From: Purshia tridentata
Taxonomy: Eukaryota; Streptophyta; Magnoliopsida; Rosales; Rosaceae
Direction of reading: 5' to 3'
NCBI GenBank assembly: GCA_003254885.1
Contig: QANT01000195.1
Location: forward strand, 1,777 to 46,277
Length of the DNA: 44,501 bases
Both the position numbers and the translations under genes were made by a program. Positions 1-11,200 of this stretch are shown here, in pieces (position 1 is the stretch's first letter; each line of letters opens with the position of its first letter). Below the pieces are notes generated by a model. It worked only from the letters and a program-made list of their open reading frames with translations, did not search any database and was not told the DNA's origin.

Positions 1-589
1 TTTTTTTTTTTTGCTGAATTGGAATTCCTTTTGTTTTAAATTGTTATTAGAGAGTGAAGATCGAGTAATAGACTAATAGTTGTCGCATGCTACTCCAAGC
101 TGAATCAATATATATACATGCATGATCCAAGATTATAGGTGAAAAATATGAGAAATATGAGTCATTGAATTGCAAAACATGCATTTATTAAAATATGTGC
201 AATCTAATAACCCATTTTATCATGTTTATACATATTCTCATATTTCGCATGATTATAAAATAATTTCTTCTCGGTCTAACATAACTATGATTGAAGATTT
301 AAAAATGACTAGATCGTTACAACTAAATTTGACAATTTTTCAGAATTTTTTTGGAGAAAAAATCAACAATAGTTCTGATGAGAAAATGCATAAAATATAT
401 AATGATAACGACTTCCACTAATACCGCTATAATATCGGAACAACTAATGAATGATGAGATAAACATTCATTAAGAATTCAAGCTAATATTATCTGGAACC
501 ATTGTGAGTCACAAGCATATAACACTATAGAATTGTTGAATAGTTCGGATTTAAAAAAAACAACAATATTTCTTTTAAAAAAATATTTC
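1..589. other. AT-rich sequence without recognised gene
   Basis: The stretch opens with a T run and stays AT-rich. The only open frame (170-421) has no recognisable motif. The N-terminal part of the DUF674 gene that follows would be expected here but I could not find it. Confidence 0.5.
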
Positions 590-1302
590 TTCACTCTTCA
601 GTCATTGCCTATCGGCACTGTCGTTAGGCTGATCTCGAAGAATTGCATGGTTGGTTGCTGAGGCAAACTTTATGAGAGTGTTGAAGATCTCAATGACACG
701 TACTTTAAACCCAACCTTAACAAGGACTCCCTGCTGAAACCCAAGTCCGCTGTTGCTGGTGCTAACATCTTCATTTGACCAATGAAAGCTCAAGTGCTAA
801 AGTTTTCTATGGTTGCAAGTGGTTGCATTAACTATGTGTCCGATGTTTCTGGTGCTGTTTGTCAATCTTGCAAAAACAAAATGACCTGTAAAAGGACTTA
901 TGTTGCTCCACCTGCACCCACTGGAGGAACGTCCAGCGAGGGAGGGTATGTGAAGGGAGTTGTTACATACATGATCATGGATAATTTGGAGGTGAAGCCC
1001 ATGTCTACTATTTCAAGTATAGCCGTGTTGAATAAGTTCAATGTTAAGGAGGTTGGTGCACTTCAAGAGAAGGTTGTTCAACTTGGCATAGATGAGGTCT
1101 GATGAATTATTCATGCAGATATTTTTATAAATTAATTTTGTGAATTGTGAATCTTAGCTAGACACTATTCACTCGGACATTTTATAAATTAATTTTTTTC
1201 TTACTTGTTTTTTAGGGTATAAGTTTGTTGAAGGCATCTTTGCAGTCAAATTCAATTCTCACAAATGTGTTCCTTGAGAAGAAAACGGCACAAAGACTTT
1301 AG
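590..1302 (+). pseudogene. DUF674 family pseudogene (N-terminus missing, two in-frame stops)
   Basis: All fragments lie in one frame. From about 590 the reading resembles the DUF674 core (LPIGTVVRLI, then KLYESVEDLNDTY and KPKSAVAGANIF). It is broken by TGA at 659-661 and TGA at 776-778. From 782 it continues with a CX2C pair (VCQSCKNKM), YVAPPAP, GGYVKGVVTYMIMDNL, PMSTISSI and LNKFNVKEVGAL. A phase-0 GT-AG intron (1097-1215) joins to a last exon (1216-1302) starting GISLLKASLQS and ending in TAG. DUF674 is a plant-specific family of unknown function. The expected first ~40 residues and some of the middle are absent. A shorter protein starting at 782 is formally possible, but the upstream homology with stops argues for a dead copy. 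Confidence 0.85.
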
Positions 1303-1851
1303 TGGGACTCACAAATGTGAGACTTGAACAAAGTTGGATTGAGACAAGTTTTTAAGATTTGGGTCTCGACATTTGAGTTTTGAGAGTTACTCCCCTCCGG
1401 CTAGCATATATATAGGAAAAAACTCAAACACATGTACAACTCACCGACTATTTTCTCGATTTACTCATGGATGGACGGATTGCAATAAGATGTCACAAAT
1501 CTTATTCAAATGTGATCAAGACTAGCTAGTGACTATTGTTAGACCAACTTAATCTCATTCAAATCATTTACTTGCACAGAAGAACTTCATAAGCAATGTT
1601 AAGGCAGCTGACATGAATTTAAGAATAAGTATGCTAGCGTGGTTTAAGCATCAGCATATACACATTTAGTTTGAGTCTTAAATAGTTAATTTCATAAACA
1701 CAACTGAACGTCCTTAAATAGTCACGTAATAATGCACTTGAGAATTCTGAAAGACAACTCATGATGACACTTACATTGTGATATAGAAAACCTCATTAGA
1801 CAATGAAAACTTGCAAATGCATTTGTGAGCTACAAAATAAAGGATAGACTC
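1303..1851. other. Intergenic stretch between DUF674 relic and zinc-knuckle gene
   Basis: No open frame, repeat or structural RNA was recognised. It should contain the 3' ends of the two flanking convergent genes. Confidence 0.4.
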
Positions 1852-2160
1852 TTAATCACCATCACCAAACTCCGCTATGTGCTTTTCCTTAAAACTTGGC
1901 CACTTGGGGCAGTCTTCAGTCCAGTGGAGTGCACTAGCATCACAAATACCACACCTGGTGGGAACAGCACGTCCTGTCCACTCAATATCAGGGTGGCCAC
2001 CTAACGTATCACAACACTTACAAGCTACTGCATAGCCAGAGCCAACAGTTGCACCGTCTGGGAGCTCATCCAACCACGGGCACATTATAGTCCAGTGGTC
2101 ATATTCTTTGGAACAAATTTTACAAATCTTATAACTTTGTTCTCCTTCTCCTTCTTCTTC

Positions 2161-2192
<32 letters not shown>

Positions 2193-4443
2193 CATTCAGA
2201 GAGTTTCCAAGAGCCTTTTGTTCTTTTTTTCTTTCTGTTTATTTGGGGTTCCATTGTTAAATACAAAGAAGAAAAAAAAAAAAAAGATCTCTCAACCCCA
2301 TATTGTAGGCACAGATGAAATTTTTCTTGCTACAAAACTTGAATACATGTTTACAGTTATAAATCAATAAGCACATTACACAACTACTCAGACCACAAAA
2401 TCCAACACAATTGGTAAGCGAGAAGAATATAATGTAAGCAAGACAAACCGAAACGCACATTAATATAAGTAAAGCCATCTCGCACATTTAAATAAAGGCC
2501 CTTTTACTTTTTATTCTCTCACTCAAATATTGCAAACAGAAAAGAGCACTACTTCAAGTTCAAGCTTAGTAACGGTAAAGTTATTAACCATTATTTACAA
2601 ACAATCTTTTTTTAGTTCTTAAAAACTACTATTTTCACATCAAACAAAATTCCGATATTGTGCTACATGAATGAATTCTACTACATAAACCAAAGGTAAA
2701 TATTTTCAATATAAATAGAGAATTTTATATACACAAAAGAAATTTAGGGAGCTGCTATTGGCACTCCCCAAAACTAATCATGCACTCATATTTTTTCAAT
2801 TCTTTTAATTTAATTTTACCATTTTAAATCCAAAACTACAGATCTCAACTCCCTCTTTCTCTCTCTCACGTTTCCATGGTTTTTTTAGCAACTCCCCCAA
2901 AATTCTCACTTTCAAGATAACTCACGTTTTTTAATCACACATCCACAAATATATATTCCTGCATTAGAATATCATTGTACTCTTGAATCAAGCCCAATCT
3001 CTGGTACCCACTTTCTTCCATCATGTTCTCTTTGTATTTACATTGCAGGAAAGATTTGTTCTGGGTTTTTTGTTGTTTGAAAATTTTTTTTTTTGCTACA
3101 AAAAAGCCCACCTGAAAGGAGAAAAAATATTTTTCGTTCTGGGTTAGAGTATATATTAATGGCACAAAAGAGACTCTCAAAGCCATCACAAACAGTGGCG
3201 GATGCACAAAGAAAGAGGGGGGTTGGGCGACCCCCCGCTGGCTGACATGACAACCCCCAAAGCACCTTGTAAGTGAGGAAACAACCCCCCAGAGTTGTGG
3301 AAAGCGACCCCCTGCCACCAGACGATGACCCCCTAACTCGGAGGCCACCAAAGGCACCAGTGCACCATCAAGCATAGTTACCTGCTTCTGGTTCTCATTT
3401 CTGGGTTTCTCTAATTCTCTTTAGTTTTTACTTTTGAGCCAGGAATTAAAATAAAATAAAATAAAATAGAACTGAAATTATAGGCTATAGCAGTATAGCA
3501 ACCTATCCTCTCCCACTCAAAAATCAAACCCAAAACCCTCAAATTCCCAATTCAAGCACGGTAGCACAAAGAGAGAGAGAAATATTTTTTTAATTATTAG
3601 ATATGTATTATAATGTATGCATATAATATATATATATATATGTATTAAAAACAATAAAAGAAATAGATCTTTATGAGAGAGTGTTTTTCATACCAAAAAA
3701 AAAAAGTATTTTTCATTTGGGTTTGTGGAGAGTATTTTGTACATGCTTTCTATGGATGGATTTAAAATATATATATATATATATTTTTTCTAACAAGTAA
3801 CATTGAAGTTTAAATTTTAGCTCGGACATTTCAAAAGTTAGAGCTGGCTTCTATTATTAATATTACATATAAATCTCAAGTTTGTGCATGGTTCTTTAAA
3901 AATTTCGCTTCCGCTATGCGGCATAAAGCAAAAAGGTGTCTAAACGTTGACCCCTCAAGTTAGAAATCTTTGATCCGCCACTGATCACAAACGTTAGTTT
4001 TTGGTGATATAATTTTGTGCCTGATTCGTCTTTGGTCAAGGGCCTCTAACCATAGAAAGGTGTGAGAGAGAGAGAGAGAGAGAAAGAAGAGGAGTTGAGA
4101 TCTGTGAGAGAAGGACAGTTTTGAAATTTTTAAATGGTGAAATTAAATTAAAAGAATTGAAAAAAGAGAAGGAGAGACAATAGCAGCTTAAAAATTATGA
4201 ATGAAATTAAATTCTCCAACAGTAAAACAAAAACAGCATTTTTGTTCTTCCCCAAAACACATGGAGGAGCCCAAGCAAATTCCAGATAATCTTCCTCACA
4301 AACCATAAAACGAAAATTAAAACCATACCTAGAGGCCCGAACAGAGCAAACACCTCCTCCCTAGACAAATAAGAGTTGATCATGTGTGCACGATCTCCCA
4401 AAACTTCTTCTTCCTCGCTATCGCTACCTGTTTGCAGTCCCAT
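1852..4443 (-). CDS. Predicted two-exon gene: acidic protein with two CCHC zinc knuckles
   Basis: Exon 1 is 4329-4443 (ATG at 4443, acidic GSDSEEEE near the start) and ends in phase 1 at a GT donor. Exon 2 is 1852-2234, after an AG at 2235-2236, ending in TAA. Joined, they give one open frame of 165 residues. The order is an acidic N-terminus, a run of ten Glu encoded by a (GAA)n tract, then two identically spaced knuckles CX2CX5HX4C: CKICSKEYDHWTIMC and CGICDASALHWTEDC, with a Cys cluster (CKCC) between. The knuckles recall the HWT..CP type seen in eIF3g, but nothing else matches that protein, so I give no function. Knuckles of this kind bind nucleic acid or protein. The 2.1-kb intron holds nested transposons. 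The splice model is my inference; a decayed gene is the main alternative. Confidence 0.45.
2161..2193 (-). repeat. (GAA)n microsatellite encoding a poly-Glu run
   Basis: The + strand reads as repeated CTT. On the minus strand it encodes ten consecutive Glu inside exon 2 of the zinc-knuckle gene. Triplet slippage here would keep the reading frame. Confidence 0.85.
2747..4192. mobile_element. Non-autonomous TIR transposon (MULE-like), host of a nested hAT
   Basis: The ends form long imperfect terminal inverted repeats of about 120 bp. The left end reads GAGCTGCTATTG and later TTCAATTCTTTTAATTTAAT. The right end carries the reverse complements (ATTAAATTAAAAGAATTGAA, then CAATAGCAGCTT at 4178-4189). 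Both arms continue into a CTCTCT tract. I see no clean target duplication and no transposase frame. The element lies in the predicted intron of the zinc-knuckle gene. Without the nested insertion it is about 650 bp. Confidence 0.75.
3193..3983. mobile_element. Non-autonomous hAT transposon with 8-bp target duplication
   Basis: The 791-bp element starts CAGTGGCGGAT and ends with the inverse ATCCGCCACTG. It is flanked on both sides by ATCACAAA (3185-3192 and 3984-3991), a perfect 8-bp duplication, which is diagnostic of hAT elements. Its left part is unusually rich in C and G runs (about 3210-3360). No transposase is encoded, so movement would need an enzyme from elsewhere. It lies inside the older TIR element. 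Confidence 0.93.
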
Positions 4444-5600
4444 TAATGTTAAATACAAATAAAAAGAATGGGTGATGACGATGACGACAAAAACAGAAAA
4501 AAAATCAGTATGGAGTAAATTTTTAGATGTTTATTCTTCTCCATCTTGGAGGTTTTATAAAGAACATAATGAACAATAATCAAACTAGGAGACATAAACC
4601 AACTACGACTACGAAACATAAGCAAACTAGGGATAGGAAACATAAAAAAAACTAGGGATAGGAAACATAAGCAAACTAGGGATAGGAAACCTAATCAAAC
4701 TAGGCTAGATAACACAATCAAACTAGGAAACATAACAGGTTGACTCATACAATTACAATCAAATTACATGTAAGGAGCAAGAATGAGCCATTGATGAGAT
4801 ACAAATAGAGAAGCTGCGGATGCAATGAGATCGATCTATGATCCCATCAACAAATAGTTACATTATATTATTCTCTGTCGGCTATGCATCATCATGCACA
4901 AACCAAACTGAGTTAAATGGCTAGCTGGAGAAGTAGTTATCTTCAAAAACCGAATGAATACAAAAAAATATGGCACAGTATTTCCTCTAAGACATTAACC
5001 ATCAGTTATTATGCCTCTTAATTAACTTATAAATTATAATAAACATATAACCTCTATGAAAACCTAAATTAAGGGACTCAAGTAGTGGTATCGGGGATGC
5101 AGGAGCATCTCAAAGCCCATACAGCAGGAACAGCAGATATTTTCTTGCTACAGTACATGTACAGATTTATAAAACATTGAGCCAATTACACAAATTCTCG
5201 GACAACTAATTCGCAGCACAATGGGTAGCTAGAAAGAATATATATATGAAGTAAACTAGACATACTGACTCACACGTTAAGTAAATGATGGCACATTTAA
5301 GTAAGGCCCTTTTATTTTTCTATTCTCGATATCATTCAAATACTGCAAACAAAAACAGCACAAATTTATTAACCATTTTCTACAAACAATACAATTCAAT
5401 TATAGGTTAATTTGTTAGGCTAGCAAACCCATGCCACCTGCTTGAAAGACTCGTGCAAAAAAATTATTTAATAGCAATTGAATTTCAAGGGATAGAATCA
5501 TAGAATGTATATTCCCCAAACTAAGAGAGATGTATAGAGTTACACTCAATTAAACCAATGGAGCAACGAACTCAAACTTTAAAATTTTATCTGAAAAGAA
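4444..5600. other. Spacer with partial duplicate of the zinc-knuckle locus
   Basis: Positions about 5130-5400 match about 2320-2620 with small differences, including the shared words TTTTCTTGCTACA, AAGGCCCTTTTA and ATTAACCATT. Together with the similar intron sequence after 5819, this shows that the zinc-knuckle locus was partly duplicated. The knuckle-coding exon is not present in this copy. A short tandem repeat at 4612-4735 also lies here. Confidence 0.6.
4612..4735. repeat. Tandem repeat, about 22-25-bp unit
   Basis: The words AAACTAGGGATAGGAAACAT are repeated with small changes four to five times, decaying toward the right end (AAACTAGGCTAG, AAACTAGGAAACAT). It lies just upstream of the predicted start of the zinc-knuckle gene. 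Confidence 0.85.
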
Positions 5601-5818
5601 CTAATCCATAAACGAAGGAAAACCCACTACATATACATAACCAAAAGAAAAATAAAAACTAAAAATACAACAGTTTTTTTCCTCAAAATACACATCATTA
5701 TGAACATAGAGTCGCAAAGTATGGAACCCTAAAAACAGATCTGGCCGGGAGCCCAAGCAAATTCCAGATCGATTATCTTCCTCACAAACCCTAAAATTAA
5801 TAAAAATAAAAAACAAAC

Positions 5819-6032
5819 CAAGAGTATGGATCTCGACATCCTCATCGCGCAGTTCCCGTCGGAGCTTCTCCAGTTGGGCTGGATTCTGCCCCTGGCCGGA
5901 TCCTGATCCTATGCGGTACTTGGCTTTGATTCTGCTTTTGGTTTTTGTTTCAGATTTGGATTTAGATTTAGATTTGGCTTTGGATTTGGATTTGGCTAGG
6001 GCTGGAAGTTTGGGGGATTTTGGGTGGAGCAT
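5819..6032 (-). pseudogene. Orphan 5' exon of a second zinc-knuckle-locus copy, Lys/Ser-repeat N-terminus
   Basis: An ATG at 6032 opens 71 codons with a basic low-complexity run (alternating KS, KA and KT) followed by a GSGSGQGQ stretch and a charged segment ending EDVEIHTL. It ends in phase 1 at a GT donor (5818-5817), the same phase as exon 1 of the neighbouring copy. The intron sequence just after both donors is clearly related (GTTTGTGAGGAAGAT, GGAATTTGCTTGGGCTCC). No knuckle exon follows down to 4444, so the gene appears truncated. A different 3' exon that I cannot recognise remains possible. The coding parts of the two copies are only weakly alike. Confidence 0.45.
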
Positions 6033-6086
6033 GGCTTCATGTGAATTGTAGTCGAAAGATATGCATGCAAGATCCTTCGGTTTTGG

Positions 6087-6376
6087 TATACTAGACTCTT
6101 GACACGTACTCTGCAGATTTCTATTAAAATTTATATTATGTGTTTTTTTTATAAATAAATTATCACTATTCTCTCTACATTATAAAGCAGTAGTGTGTTT
6201 TTTATTTTAATATTTACATTTTATAAATATATCCTTATTTATTAGGTTGAATGAAAAATATTTATAAAAATTTAAAATTGAGTGAAAACTGTAATATTAA
6301 AAGTGTTTTCTAATTTTATAATAGTAAAGATATTTGTCATTCTTTTTTTACCAATACACGTGGCACGAGTCTAGTG
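6087..6376. mobile_element. Short TIR element (MITE-like), ~290 bp
   Basis: The left end reads TATACTAGACTCTTGACACGT. The right end carries the approximate inverse, ACGTGGCACGAGTCTAGTGG. The middle is AT-rich and non-coding. Related termini bound a larger nested element at 25611-26138, so this is a dispersed family. Confidence 0.65.
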
Positions 6377-6684
6377 GTTCTAATTTTCTGCATGCATGCG
6401 TGGAGATGGAGAAAAACTTCTCTGTGCCACGATGACATCCCAAATCAATGACGCAGTATTATGTATGATGATTTTGACACATGGCTTACGTTGCCAAGTT
6501 GCACAATTCCTGTTGCAGGAAGTTCTTCTCGTGGAGATGCATTAATCCGTCCGCCACCCTGTCCTCCTCCCTTAGCAACCATCCAATATCACGTAGACGA
6601 GTCCTTTGTAGATGAAAAGACGAAAATACCCTATATCACGTAGACGACGCATGAAAATTTAGAACGGTAATATAATATGCAATA

Positions 6685-6874
6685 AGCAAAACATACAAAA
6701 TGCAATATTTTATTTATCCCAATGCAATATGCAACATGCAAAACATGCTATCCAGCCACTTTCTTAGAAATTCAATATTAGCAAAACATACAAAATGCAA
6801 TATTTTATTTATCCCGATGCAATATGCAACATGCAAAACATGCTATCCAGCCACTTTCTTAGAAATTTAATATT
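6685..6874. repeat. Tandem duplication, two copies of a 95-bp unit
   Basis: Positions 6685-6779 and 6780-6874 are nearly identical and differ at two visible bases (CCCAATG against CCCGATG, TTCAATATT against TTTAATATT). The unit contains several overlapping ATGCAA words. Confidence 0.95.
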
Positions 6875-7212
6875 CATAATGTCACTTCCACAGAGCTATT
6901 AATTCCTAATTTTCTCTTGCATTTGGATTTACTCCAGTATACATCTTGCTTTCATATTTGGATCTCCTCTTATAGCAACCAAGAAAAGTATTAGTTACCT
7001 GAGAGCTTCTTTTACCCCATAAGAATAACATGTTTGAGTTGAATGTGCTAAGTACGTGTGTATTGGCTGGTAGATTATTTTGGTGCTAAGTAGCTAGTAA
7101 CCCACTTTATGTTGGCAAGTCCGCTAATTTTGATAATTGTATATAAGAAATTGAGGACCTCTGCCATCTCATTTCTCTTTGATTATCTGATATTTCTCTT
7201 TTTATTCTAACC

Positions 7213-7510
7213 ATGCTTAAAGTCCCAGATCATCAAGTTGCTGGGCACCAAGCCAGTGATGGGATACTTGGCCCTCTAATAGATGATTCAGGGAACTTTT
7301 ACAAGCCTCTTCAAAGTGATGAGCGAGCATGGAGCCAACGAGGAGGCATTCTGTACATCATTCTCTACTGACACTAGGATTCCAGACCACATCAGCAACT
7401 TGTTTCTTGTCTTTTAGAGGCATGCATCTGACGGTTCTGGCCTATATCCTCACCTTATCTTGCAAGATGTTGTCTCAAGTCGAATCAATCCATCTGTATT
7501 GGACATTAAA
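7213..7510 (+). pseudogene. Inositol polyphosphate multikinase (IPK2) pseudogene, 5' fragment
   Basis: The ATG at 7213 opens MLKVPDHQVAGHQASDG, LGPLIDDSGNFYKPLQSDE, the start of plant IPK2, which phosphorylates inositol phosphates (Ins(1,4,5)P3 and IP4) to IP5. The frame then shifts near 7320-7325 and goes on as EEAFCTSFSTDTRIPDHI, meets TAG after LFLVF, and continues ASDGSGLYPHLILQDVVSS and INPSVLDIK. The PxxxDxK catalytic signature (PSVLDIK) is the last part recognised. The remaining two thirds of the ~280-residue enzyme, including the ATP-binding end, are missing. Plant IPK2 genes are usually intronless, so this is a truncated, frameshifted copy rather than an exon. Confidence 0.88.
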
Positions 7511-8217
7511 ATGTATTTGTTCTCTGTGGCTCACCTACAAAGCTTCCTTAGGGGATTTTGGATTCTAACGTCAAATGTATTCAATTTGTCTTCCCATTAT
7601 GATTCATTTTCTTTTTACTAAAATAATAGATCCGGCTGACGCTGATCATTGCAGTTGGTGATGATGTTTGTTTCAGAACATATATTGATCATAAATGTAT
7701 ATGCACCCTGCTTATTTGGAGAGCAGTGAAACTTAAAACTAAACTTGAAAGTTGAGAAATTTTGATTGAATTGCCTCCATATAGTACTAATACTAAGATC
7801 CTAGGCCAAGATGTCTGCAATCATAAGTACTCCGATCTTGGTATGAATTCTTGAGCAGCATTAGAATGGTCCCATCAAATGGAAACAGATCCCCATAAGT
7901 TGACAGCATATCTTTATTTAAATTGGATTAATGAGAATTAAATACTTGGAATGTCTTTAAATTTCATAAATTTTTTGATCAGTGTCACATTGCTTAAAAA
8001 GCCAGTGCAGCCATTTCCTTTCCTGTAATGGCAAGATTGAGAATGCAGGAAATATATCAACCACTTGTCTGCTGCACTGGCTTTCTATCAACCTACGTAA
8101 TTTTCTTTTAAGCAACACACTTCTTAAAACATTATCCATTTCAAATGTATCCGTTAACTGCAAGCTCAAAGAATTACTTCACAGTACTATAAATGAGATT
8201 AGTCAAAACCTGAATAA
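7511..8217. other. Spacer and likely 3' UTR side of ALG8
   Basis: No gene was recognised. It contains the strong inverted repeat at 7998-8084. The ALG8 transcript (minus strand) should end in this stretch. Confidence 0.5.
7998..8084. repeat. Inverted repeat, 14-bp perfect stem
   Basis: AAAGCCAGTGCAGC (7998-8011) and its exact inverse GCTGCACTGGCTTT (8071-8084) enclose a 59-base loop. Inside, ATTTCCTTTCCTG faces CAGGAAAT and could extend the pairing. It lies about 135 bp past the ALG8 stop codon, probably in its 3' UTR. Confidence 0.75.
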
Positions 8218-11200
8218 TCAAGAATCAAGGATCCATTTTAATTGCCAAATGAAAGAGTACATGACCCCTACAGCACAGTATATAGAGATCAGCATAAGCG
8301 GTACAAAAGGAAGCTTATCCCCAAGAATAATGGGATGCAGAAACTGACCCCAAATCTCAACAAACAACAGACCAACAAGATAACTCCAGTCAACCCACCC
8401 AATACTAAATCCTCCTTTCTGGGCAGCTGCAAAGGAGTGTCTCTTTAATCCCAAATTATTAGCTTTTTTCTGTTTAGATGTTGCCGTATTTAGTGCTATA
8501 CCCTTAGTGAATTGTGCAGAGAAACCTAACCACATAAGCATGGAGTGAAGTAATAGCAACAGCACCTTTATTGGGTATTCTTGGGGTTCAAATAGAAGTG
8601 GGAACAATGAGTAGCAGGATACTGCATAGAAAACATGGCATAGATTACATTAGTATATATAAGTAGGAAGCTATGAATCCAGAATACAGATAAAGAAAAC
8701 CACATATCAAGTTTTAACTTTGAGTAGTCTTATTTAAACTCAAAATTATTTCTGCACATTTGCTGTACTTCGGGGAAAAAGAATCGATGCTGAAGAAAGC
8801 TACAGCTATATAATGCCAAGATAATGGCGCAGAATTTTATTGGTCAACAAATTTTATCAACACATTTGGTTGTAAACCTTACAAAAATTGTCACTTAAGA
8901 ATTTTTTTGCATAACGGACCTCCAAGTATAGAAATTGTAGAATACCAGATCAAATCAGGTATTTTAATGATTTTTCTTGGGTGGTTTAGTGCACAAAATT
9001 CTGCTCCTTCCTTCCATCAATTACAAATACTTTTAACAGCACCTAATTCAGTACTAAAATATTTGTTTCGCACAGCTCCACCCAATTTCAATTATCTATG
9101 TTCAAGACTCCCCTAACATATACGTTTAAGTTTTTTTTTTTTTTTCCCAGACAATTTATCAAAACTTTATATATAATGGTTCCATGTTAGCTTAAAATTC
9201 ATAGATTGAAAACTGAACGAGAAAGTGACCGGAAACGAGCAGTCAACATGTAATCACTAAAGTTATAGAGCTGATAGACAAACAATAATAAATGCAAAAC
9301 ATTAGTAAGGGGTTAGCAAGAAAACAACCATTACTACATAACATATTTCTAATGCTAGTTTTACTCCTTTTCAGTACAAACAGGAATTTCAGGAACCACT
9401 ATTTCAGGATACACATTTCCTAGTTTTACTTCAGCTGGTTTAAACTTCTGAACTCTCAAGCATAGTTCATCTAGGATACAGCTCAGTTTTTAATGCTAGT
9501 TTCACAGAAGGATATTGTGAACCCCATAGGTGAGCAAAATGCAGATCAAGTATAAACAAAAAGATTAAACGAGTCCAATTGAAAAAGGATAAAAGAATGG
9601 GGTGTGGAGGGAGAAATAAAAGAATAGAAGAACACTGTACCATCTAACAAAAGTCTAGGTTAAAATTCAAGTATCCTGAAGCATAAACTCCAAAGAAATG
9701 AAAAAATAACCCCCTAGTTGCTCTGTGAAGAAATAACATAAGCAGAAAGAAGCATACCAATTGATACCAAGAAGTAATGTCTTGCATTATCCAAACTCTG
9801 CACTGCAACAATAGCAAGGGGAATGACAAAGTGGAGTGATGCCTTCTCATGAACATGCCACCCAAATAGAAACCCACACGTGTAAGCATAGGCTACCCAT
9901 CTTGTAATCATCACTGGCCGTGGATTTCTCCAAGCCTTAAAGAGACAAGGAGACAATGCAAGCAGTACCATGATAAAGGTTGTCCCAGGGGTGATCTATC
10001 ATTTCATCAATTCAAGTACAAAAACTTAGTCCCACAAACATTAGGAATATGGAATTAAAGAAATCAAAAACTGTATTTATTAAGTGATCGAATAACCTAA
10101 TTCTTTGAACCATAAATGGAACACATCAACTTATCAATCAACAGCACCCAACATAGAAACAGGATGAAAACAGTGCAAGCTCTAGCTACTGCTCATTCAT
10201 ATGTTCAAGCTCAAGCTCAAATAATGAAACCTTGCAGTTGGACTCAGGGTAAATTGGTGGATCAACAGAAAAACATTGCCAACAATTGAATTGGGCAGTC
10301 TTTAATTATTGAATTGCTTCTGTAATCCAACATCATATTTACTTAAGGCTGATTACAAGAACCAGCACAGCCCAAACCTACCACATAATTATAGTGAGGA
10401 ACACAATCACGTGCTAGGTCATAATGTCGAAGTACTGGCACAAACAAATGACACCCTGAAATTGGAATGACACTGTTGTGTTATCCACCAACAAACAGCA
10501 CAATCCAATTGATTAGTTTTGTTTTCTAATTTAATTTGATAGATTACTACATTAGGTTACTTAAAAAAATGATTGTTATCCTATTATATTGCACCTCCTA
10601 AAGTTTACTGTTGAGAATTACCTTAGGTAGTACAGAAAAAGGGGACAAATCCCCAACTAGCCCGCCAGTGAATGAAGCTTCCGGTGACTGAATGTTGAAT
10701 CCAAGTCTTCCAAGCAAGAAAGCGAGCACTTTATCTAGTATGATATAGAACACCCAAAAATTTGGTGCCCAATATGCGTGACAAAGTCCCCTGCCAAAAG
10801 GAAACATGCGGTGGATGACTTGTTGTATCTGCAAGGTAATGTTGAATAATCAATGTACGAATAAAACATGATGGCTTCATCAACCAATCAGTAAGCATAG
10901 AATAGAATGACTCGTTGAACAGGCATGCAAATTGTTCCAAAGACCACTATTATTAAAAGACCAGGGAGCAACATTGTTGCAGAATTATCTTGATATCGTT
11001 TATTCCCTCACTTCATTTTGTTAAACATGAGTTAATGCAGAGTAAGTGGAATATCTGTGTCCCCACAGTTAATCCTTTCATCAACAATTTCCGTATGAAA
11101 GTTCGTGGCAGGAGTTTCAATTTTCAGCCCTCTCATCCCTAACTATATTTAATTCAAAACGTAGTCTAAAGAGGGAACTTAAGAGGCCTTCAGTCCCTGT

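Noticed and set aside
1852..2085. Assignment of the zinc-knuckle gene to eIF3g
   Set aside because: Only the HWT..CP knuckle style is shared. eIF3g has one knuckle, an RRM and a distinct N-terminus, none of which are seen here.
2095..2370. Open frame with long Phe runs on the + strand
   Set aside because: It is the complement of the (GAA)n poly-Glu tract; a Phe run from CTT repeats is a composition artefact.
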